Origin: a virus
Reading direction: 5' to 3' (one strand)
Virus record (IMG/VR): IMGVR_UViG_3300030943_000149
Span: 1 to 26,444 of that record
DNA: 26,444 nt
The translations under genes were made by a program, and so were the position numbers. Positions 22,601-26,444 of the stretch are shown here, one piece after another. The notes beneath the pieces are model-generated. The model was not told where the DNA came from, did not search any database, and saw only the letters and a program-made list of their open reading frames with translations. The number at the start of each line of letters is the position of its first letter. The first letter of the stretch is position 1.

Positions 22601-23834
22601 TAGGCAAATGCCCAAGCGACGGAGCCACCTCACAACGATATGAGGAACCGTTGTAATATACACAGTTCTCATAGTTATACGAAGTAGTAGGGCTATACGC
22701 CCCAAAATATGATCTGTTCATCTGCGAAATATCTCGTATATTCTCATTTTCTACTCTGATCGCCTCCCCGGACTCTCGCGTATCCTCCGCACCTGCGCGA
22801 CTCTGTTCCGCACTTACCCTAATGTATTCCGCTCCAAGGCGCGTGATCTCTTGTGAGTTTCTTAATATCTCTGCGTTAGACCGGTTTCCCTCTGCCGTGT
22901 TTCTAATACCCTCAGAAGTGACACGGGTACTCTCGTTACTGATACGTGTATTCTCATTGCCAGTTCTCGTATTCTCATTGCCAGTTCTCGTATTCTCATT
23001 GCCAGTTCTCGTATTCTCATTGCCAGTTCTCGTATTCTCGCTAGCAACACGGGCCGACTCTGCCCCGACTCTACCGGTTGATCCGGAACCTTCTGCCGAT
23101 ACCCTTGCATTTTCCTGCGTTACGCGTGTAGCTTCCTCGGAAGCCCAGTCAATATCTCCTATCTTTGCCCACTGCTGATACACAGCACCTGTAATAGCAA
23201 TGCAGGTATATGCGGACTGTTTCCCGTCACCGTCATCAAGCACGATTCTCTGATCTGTTAATGTATTCCCAGTGAGTGGCAATGCCTCTTTATTAGCCAC
23301 AGAGGTCTTCCAAGAAGCATCCGCCATATTCGGCTTATTTGTCAGGTTATTCCAATGAAGCAGAGCCCCCCCGGAAGCCTGCATTTCAGACTTTGTATAG
23401 CGCAAAGAATCCGCAGAATCAACATACGCTTTATTTGCCACCTGTGTTCCAGTTGTAGGCGTGGGTACAATAGGGGACAATGGGAATGTCTTTACACCCC
23501 CTATCGACTCACTTTCTATCAGGCTTACCTTTTGCGTCAGTTGTAGCTGTACAGGGCCCACCACATCATTGATGAAGTTAAGCTGATTTGTTGTCGTTGT
23601 TACTCCGTGCAACTTATTAAGCTCTGTGGCTGTAGAAGTAAGAGCAACATTCTCATTGATTTTAGGTGACATAAGTGTCTTTCCTGTCAGCGTCTCTGCC
23701 TTTGTAGGCAATGCTATGATAGCGTCACTATTGCTATTATGCGCTGACACCAATTGATCAAGCTCGGCATCTACCTGCCCGCTGTAAGCCTTGTCCCCCG
23801 GGTTTAAATTATATAGCCTAGAAATTGTTGACAT
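19614..23834 (-). CDS. Mosaic tail fibre/tailspike with right-handed beta-helix (putative receptor-binding or depolymerase protein)
   Basis: 1406 residues with AAGGAGGG upstream. Order: an attachment-like N-terminus (1-150) with TLTGKTL and an ELNKLHGVT segment; a linker; a 7-residue-period R-x-x-x-E-rich coiled region (about 235-375) with four identical RTGNENT heptads; a short GDRGDGG stretch; a trimeric-adhesin-like block of NTAVGESAL-type repeats (about 490-600); two ELNCLAGVTSAIQTQLN-type repeats (616-634 and 661-678); a right-handed parallel beta-helix (about 705-1070, opening with KTGNDTSGNGSFSAPW and YVREGTYNE, as in DUF1565/NosD-type proteins); and two copies of a C-terminal domain (about 1134-1246 and 1294-1406). 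Homologous spikes are trimeric and bind or cleave surface glycans. No catalytic residues can be assigned by eye. It lies between the beta-propeller protein and the endolysin. Confidence 0.88.
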   Translation of the reverse strand: MSTISRLYNLNPGDKAYSGQVDAELDQLVSAHNSNSDAIIALPTKAETLTGKTLMSPKINENVALTSTATELNKLHGVTTTTNQLNFINDVVGPVQLQLTQKVSLIESESIGGVKTFPLSPIVPTPTTGTQVANKAYVDSADSLRYTKSEMQASGGALLHWNNLTNKPNMADASWKTSVANKEALPLTGNTLTDQRIVLDDGDGKQSAYTCIAITGAVYQQWAKIGDIDWASEEATRVTQENARVSAEGSGSTGRVGAESARVASENTRTGNENTRTGNENTRTGNENTRTGNENTRISNESTRVTSEGIRNTAEGNRSNAEILRNSQEITRLGAEYIRVSAEQSRAGAEDTRESGEAIRVENENIRDISQMNRSYFGAYSPTTSYNYENCVYYNGSSYRCEVAPSLGHLPTDTNYWVPVAIKGDRGDGGASTAAAVSIADAGYYYTGATVELALQEVGTSLAGKVTTPTTANTKFGKNALISLVNGNLDTAIGSSALHENTSGNSNTAVGESALFYNINGSYNVAVGEDALAYNTSGGENTAAGVGSLGKITTGHLNTGVGYGAGNHTSQKVDASNSMALGANTYTTANNQVVIGDANVTDIRFAQGAAAISPAELNCLAGVTSAIQTQLNAKVGSDSPTLTGTVVLPSTTSIGNVSSDELGYLDGVTSSIQAQLNAAGGGGVTATTLSDALAFADIIRYDKAHCYFVAKTGNDTSGNGSFSAPWLTINKALEAASPVTGGDTVYVREGTYNERVKFYKSGSTNSFITLRPFPSEKVVVDGTGIASSYHYQPYIDIHSQSWVRVFDMAVVNCDGMGIGDVDDTTNNSHIVIRGCSTNNTAMSGIHFWYSDNVLIDGCKIENSNYLNEQEALSIVHSSNVTVSFCDVGGMRREGIDFKDGCTHGLIFHNFVHDSYEYGYNDTYDVPNNAGVGIYCDATAATNQYIEISNNTVKNCVQGLIISAETGGTSDTINVHDNHFVDCGYASMWLSQYTGHHASNITFRHNTCIGMDKGLFIDITDAYASNITIDDNIFTGNENSVSMYIPGGLGTKVISCNNNSISVDWGGTDYPKGTNPLVLGADRPLHNTYGQTQEFNDLADDDMIRFFDTSAKYEKKSGWANVKALIKTYYDSLTTTLTNKRINPRITTIVSSATPIPDLTAADVYVITALAGTATFGAPTGTPTEGQQLIIRIKDNGTAQTLAWNAIYRGVGTALPTTTVLGKMMIIWLVYNAVDTRWDLAQVCIEGISGATLTGAETLTNKTLTTPKITSILTPTNTLTLPTSADTVVARATTDTLTNKRITKRVNTVASGTPIAINGDTTDLYTVTALAVAATISAPTGTPTNGQELVIRFKDNATARALTWNAIFRSMGATLPTTTVLSKTMYCTFMYNSTDSTWDLLQLNTQA
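22950..23033 (-). repeat. Four perfect 21-bp tandem repeats inside the fibre gene
   Basis: The + strand unit ATTCTCATTGCCAGTTCTCGT occurs four times without change or gap at 22950, 22971, 22992 and 23013, flanked by decayed versions on both sides. On the coding strand each unit encodes TRTGNEN, a heptad of the fibre's coiled region (residues 268-295). Identity at the DNA level points to recent slippage or unequal recombination, so copy number may vary between relatives. Confidence 0.97.
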
Positions 23835-23846
23835 TGTAGACCCTCC

Positions 23847-25394
23847 TTATCCTTTGTACGGCTTCTTCATCTTAAACATGAACGCCGTGCCGTATAAGAA
23901 CACCATATTTTTTGTCGTATCATTTGTTTCTCCGTCTATGTCTATACTTACGCGAACTACTTTTCTGTTTATCTTAAAGAATTTGGTTACGGTATCTATC
24001 CAGTCCCACCTAGCAACGTCCCACTCACCGTAGTCCCATACAAGGCTCTCGTCTGCGGACATATCTTCCATTACGATATTTGTGTCTTCATAGTCCGTGT
24101 GAACGGTTACGTCTATTGTTGTGTCCTCTACAACACCCTGATTAAGAGTAAGCCACCCGGCCTTTATCTTCTTATTATGAATAGGGGAACCTAAATCGTA
24201 AGCTTTTGTAGATAAATGGAAAACCATATTAGATCCCATGTCGCCATATTTAGAGTCATCAAATTTCCAAAATACAGGTGTTGTTGCATTAGCATAGTAC
24301 ACGGTTCCATCAGAACTGGGTAATGTGTCCCGGAATGCTATTCCTTGATACTCTGTCCAAGGCAAGCGCTTCATATCAACGTCTGCGTGGCAAACCATCA
24401 CCATGTTGTTTATCGTCATATCCTGACCTACAACGCCTGTCTCTGAGCAGTAGGATATGTAATATTTACCGTCTGTATACACCGCGCAAGCAGTGCTTTC
24501 ATAAGCGTTTGTTGCCTTATGCAATTTCTTGAACTTATCATCTACGGATATAGACACCTTTGATGTAGATATAGACCCTGAATATGTGCCTGTCATGGCA
24601 TATACTCCGTCCTCTCCTAAATAGAATAGCATTACCCCTACATTTTTTATAGTTCTTTCAGCCGAAGTTCCTGTATGCACGTTTAATTTTACAAACCTAA
24701 CATCCGTAGCGATACTGTACCCAAACCAAGCCCACACTCCTCTAGCCTTAAATACCAGCAGTGCCTCGTTGAACTCTCTCAGTCCTGTTATACAGTCTCC
24801 ATCATCAGAGGCCGCTTGCACCATGAACTGGCCGGACTTGAAGTACGTAGGGTCTCCTACTTGGCTATAATACAATGTATTTGGAGCCGCCGGATTTCCG
24901 GAACAGAATATTCTGTCTGCCCGTGCCTCGATGTACTTGCAAGACTTTATTGTGGAGAGCATACTATCGCCTTGCGCATTTGTTATCTCCGTAATAGTGG
25001 TTCCGTCATATGTATAATATGACCCCTTTATCATAAGGTACATCTTGTTGTTATACACTGTAGTAGACATAGTATACCCGGCGGAAGCCAGTATTGGGGT
25101 TGCTGATGCCCTATTGTATAAGGCATTTCCTGCAAGAACAACCTGCACTAAAGTTCCCGATACTGTGGCGAACTCTGCTGTACGATCTATTTTTACACCT
25201 GAAAGTCCTGCTGTAGCTACCCACGCGACTGTAGAAGTTCCAACTCTAGTCTTTATAGATCCACGCACTCTTACATCAAAATTAATAAGCCTCCTGAGCT
25301 CGTCATCAGAAAGATTATCCGGAGCGGCGGAAGAATTCTGCCCTCCTAGCCACTCATAATATGCTTTGAACTCCAGCGCATTTTTCGTAGTCAT
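23847..25394 (-). CDS. Beta-propeller tail protein (head-tail connector/stabilisation type)
   Basis: 515 residues. The start overlaps the adaptor stop by one base (TAATG). The opening NSSAAPDNLSDDELRRLINF followed by DVRVRGSIKTRVGTS is typical of phage tail beta-propeller proteins ('...L.d.E...l.N.d....G.l..R.G'). Repeated four-strand blades follow, for example GNALYNRASATPILASAG, KMYLMIKGSYYTYDGTTI, RADRIFCSGNP, ALLVFKARGVWAWFG, GVYAMTGTYSGS and GKYYISYCSE. In podoviruses such proteins sit below the adaptor ring in the tail, like P22 gp10 or the nozzle proteins. It lies directly downstream of the adaptor and upstream of the fibre, as expected. No enzymatic motif seen. Confidence 0.83.
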   Translation of the reverse strand: MTTKNALEFKAYYEWLGGQNSSAAPDNLSDDELRRLINFDVRVRGSIKTRVGTSTVAWVATAGLSGVKIDRTAEFATVSGTLVQVVLAGNALYNRASATPILASAGYTMSTTVYNNKMYLMIKGSYYTYDGTTITEITNAQGDSMLSTIKSCKYIEARADRIFCSGNPAAPNTLYYSQVGDPTYFKSGQFMVQAASDDGDCITGLREFNEALLVFKARGVWAWFGYSIATDVRFVKLNVHTGTSAERTIKNVGVMLFYLGEDGVYAMTGTYSGSISTSKVSISVDDKFKKLHKATNAYESTACAVYTDGKYYISYCSETGVVGQDMTINNMVMVCHADVDMKRLPWTEYQGIAFRDTLPSSDGTVYYANATTPVFWKFDDSKYGDMGSNMVFHLSTKAYDLGSPIHNKKIKAGWLTLNQGVVEDTTIDVTVHTDYEDTNIVMEDMSADESLVWDYGEWDVARWDWIDTVTKFFKINRKVVRVSIDIDGETNDTTKNMVFLYGTAFMFKMKKPYKG

Positions 25395-25960
25395 TACCTA
25401 ACCACTCCCCATTGACCGGTCTTTGCCGGCTTCCTGTGCTTATTCATAGATTGTACTGCGGCTTTTGCCTTCTCGTACTGGTCACTGAATACGTTGAATC
25501 TCTCCGTCTCGTCCTCAAGCATCATAGCTTGCGCTCCAGCAAAGTATATCAGCGCTCTGTTGCATCCAGCAGGAATATCCACCTCGGCGCCAGAGTCTAG
25601 GGTCGTAAGATATGCTGGCCTGCGGTAGAATGTGCATGTTATGGTTGTGGATACATCATTCTGTTTGTACAATTTTGTTCCGCGTAATTTATATCCTATG
25701 CTGTCGTCGTCTCCCGGCTCAAGCATTGGAATGTCTTTGTTGGTTCCGTCTACTCGTATCATAGAAAGGTATGTTTCGGGAATCGTGAATATCCCTGATC
25801 CCTCCGTGTCCTCATTTATCGTAGCGATGTCATCTAAATACAGGTAAGGAGACAGGTCATCGAGACAATTATTGAACCAGTCTACCCACTGCACATTATC
25901 GTATGTTTCATCAGTGAGGGACGTCGCTTCTGTTATTAATTGTGTGAGTGTCTTGCTCAT
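25394..25960 (-). CDS. Head-tail adaptor (connector) protein
   Basis: 188 residues, AAAAGGAGT upstream. Helical N-terminus TLTQLITEATSLTDETYDNVQWVDWFNNCLDDLSPYL has the pattern of phage adaptor proteins that bind under the portal ring (gp4/gp11-like). It is followed by a small strand-rich section (FTIPETYLSMIRVDG, KLRGTKLYKQ, TITCTFYRRPAYL, EVDIPAGCNRALIYFAG) and a final helix with AQAMMLEDETERFNVFSDQYEKAKAAVQ. The size, order (capsid, adaptor, propeller) and TAATG coupling support the call. The portal and terminase genes must lie to the right of the window. Confidence 0.83.
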   Translation of the reverse strand: MSKTLTQLITEATSLTDETYDNVQWVDWFNNCLDDLSPYLYLDDIATINEDTEGSGIFTIPETYLSMIRVDGTNKDIPMLEPGDDDSIGYKLRGTKLYKQNDVSTTITCTFYRRPAYLTTLDSGAEVDIPAGCNRALIYFAGAQAMMLEDETERFNVFSDQYEKAKAAVQSMNKHRKPAKTGQWGVVR

Positions 25961-25984
25961 ATCTGACTCCTTTTCATAGAAAGT

Positions 25985-26007
25985 AGGGAGGGGTATAGCC
26001 CCTCCCT
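25985..26007 (-). terminator. Hairpin between capsid and adaptor genes (weak or partial terminator)
   Basis: A 9-bp stem AGGGAGGGG/CCCCTCCCT pairs 25985-25993 with 25999-26007 around a 5-base loop. On the coding (-) strand it follows the capsid stop closely and precedes the adaptor ribosome site, but only ACTTTCTA follows, so the T-run is poor. It fits an attenuator that lowers transcription past the capsid gene, or an mRNA end-protecting structure that raises capsid output. Very GC-rich for its surroundings. Confidence 0.6.
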
Positions 26008-26017
26008 CGTTGTGTTA

Positions 26018-26444
26018 CTATGCGGTGATCGTGAAGATTCCATGTTTCAGCGGAAGTCTAAGTTCTACGCCCGCCTCTGTGATGTACATGTCCCTGATAC
26101 CGTCTTCGTCCGGAAGCTGTACATTAGTCATCATCTTCGTGTCTCTTCCTGCAAGAGGTCTGTAGTACAGATCTTCCATCGAAAGTGCCACGAGTTTCCC
26201 GGTGTAGCCTTGGACGAGGAGCGGGTGAAGAACGAGGTTCAACACGCCGAACGGTGTCATGTACTTGGTGATGTTTACTCCGAATGTGGAGTCCTTGTCG
26301 CTCTGAATCAACTGCACCTTTGTGCTTGCCAGTCCGGCGAACCACGAAAGGATATTAGGAGAGCAGAGGCAAGTTCTTTCTGATCCACCATAGGTGAACA
26401 GGGATTCGCAGAATGTCAGCAAGTCCTTTTCTACAACCGCGCCG
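26018..26444 (-). CDS. Major capsid protein (HK97-fold, DUF5309/SU10-type), C-terminal part
   Basis: Open to the right window edge (reading continues upstream of residue LTFCESLF as GAVVEKD), so the start lies outside and about 140 residues are seen; the TTG near 26422 is just an internal Leu codon. The visible part contains TCLCSPNILSWFAGL, then FGVNITKYMTPFGVLNLVLHPLL, then VALSMEDLYYRPLAGRD, and YITEAGVELRLPLKHGIFTI. The order of a strand pair with 'T-x-F-G-x-x-V', a long loop and a C-terminal 'E-x-G-x-E/V' strand is characteristic of the C-terminal A-domain of DUF5309/SU10-like major head proteins. It is followed by the hairpin and adaptor gene, as expected. The family assignment is by pattern; the full-length protein would settle it. 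Confidence 0.7.
   Translation of the reverse strand, partial: GAVVEKDLLTFCESLFTYGGSERTCLCSPNILSWFAGLASTKVQLIQSDKDSTFGVNITKYMTPFGVLNLVLHPLLVQGYTGKLVALSMEDLYYRPLAGRDTKMMTNVQLPDEDGIRDMYITEAGVELRLPLKHGIFTITA

Noticed and set aside
22950-23033. Regular 21-bp repeats as a CRISPR array
   Set aside because: Units abut without spacers and encode an in-frame heptad of the fibre gene.
26018-26422. Capsid frame as a complete 134-residue gene starting at TTG 26422
   Set aside because: The frame stays open to the window edge and the family is far longer, so it is a truncated C-terminus.

Overview
The window is part of a tailed double-stranded DNA phage genome (free phage or prophage; no host genes are visible). 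Genes are tightly packed with stop/start overlaps. Most are preceded by a strong Shine-Dalgarno of the AGGAGG/GGAGGTGA type, and ATG, GTG and TTG starts all occur. The lysis genes (M15 peptidase endolysin, small holin, XhlA-like protein) and a 3D-domain protein suggest a Bacillota (Clostridia/Bacilli) host; this is inference. TGA, TAG and TAA are all used as ordinary stops, so the code looks standard. The block downstream of the capsid gene holds an adaptor, a beta-propeller, a fibre and two very large virion proteins, with no recognisable tape measure, tail tube or baseplate. That fits a short-tailed (podovirus-like) virion.

Layout. Positions 1-3233 (+) are an accessory-looking cassette: a cysteine-rich protein (cut by the window edge), a JAMM/JAB metalloprotease, an E1/ThiF-like adenylyltransferase, a second cysteine-rich protein, three tandem small paralogues that all begin MITI and look like SH3/KOW-type barrels, and a small hypothetical. 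A near-perfect sigma-70/sigma-A promoter (3274-3302) starts the next block. Positions 3325-11286 (+) are the replication module: SNF2-type helicase, winged-helix-like protein, VRR-NUC nuclease, zinc-ribbon protein related to the N-terminus of HNH/AP2 homing endonucleases, coiled-coil protein, GT-A glycosyltransferase, a zinc-binding protein upstream of the polymerase, and a family A DNA polymerase with 3'-5' exonuclease. Positions 11267-12143 (+) hold a small polymerase-linked acidic protein, a membrane-anchored 3D-domain protein and ambiguous tiny ORFs. A strong bidirectional terminator lies at 12155-12189.

Positions 12195-26444 (-) are the late module. In transcription order (right to left) it holds the major capsid protein C-terminus (cut by the window edge), a hairpin, a head-tail adaptor, a beta-propeller tail/stabilisation protein, a 1406-residue fibre with a beta-helix, M15 endolysin, holin, XhlA-like protein, a 948-residue and a 1161-residue internal/ejection-type protein, and a possible 8-codon microORF. 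The + and - blocks converge on the terminator.

How they fit: the + strand block copies DNA and probably adjusts the host; the - strand block builds the particle and lyses the cell. The least explained part is the left cassette, where a deconjugating-type protease and an activating-type E1 enzyme overlap in one operon and no ubiquitin-like modifier or E2 is recognised in view. No tRNA, CRISPR array, IS element or integrase was seen. No stretch over 300 bases lacks a gene; the longest gaps (about 90-100 bases, at 3234-3324 and 9102-9198) carry a promoter and an RNA hairpin.
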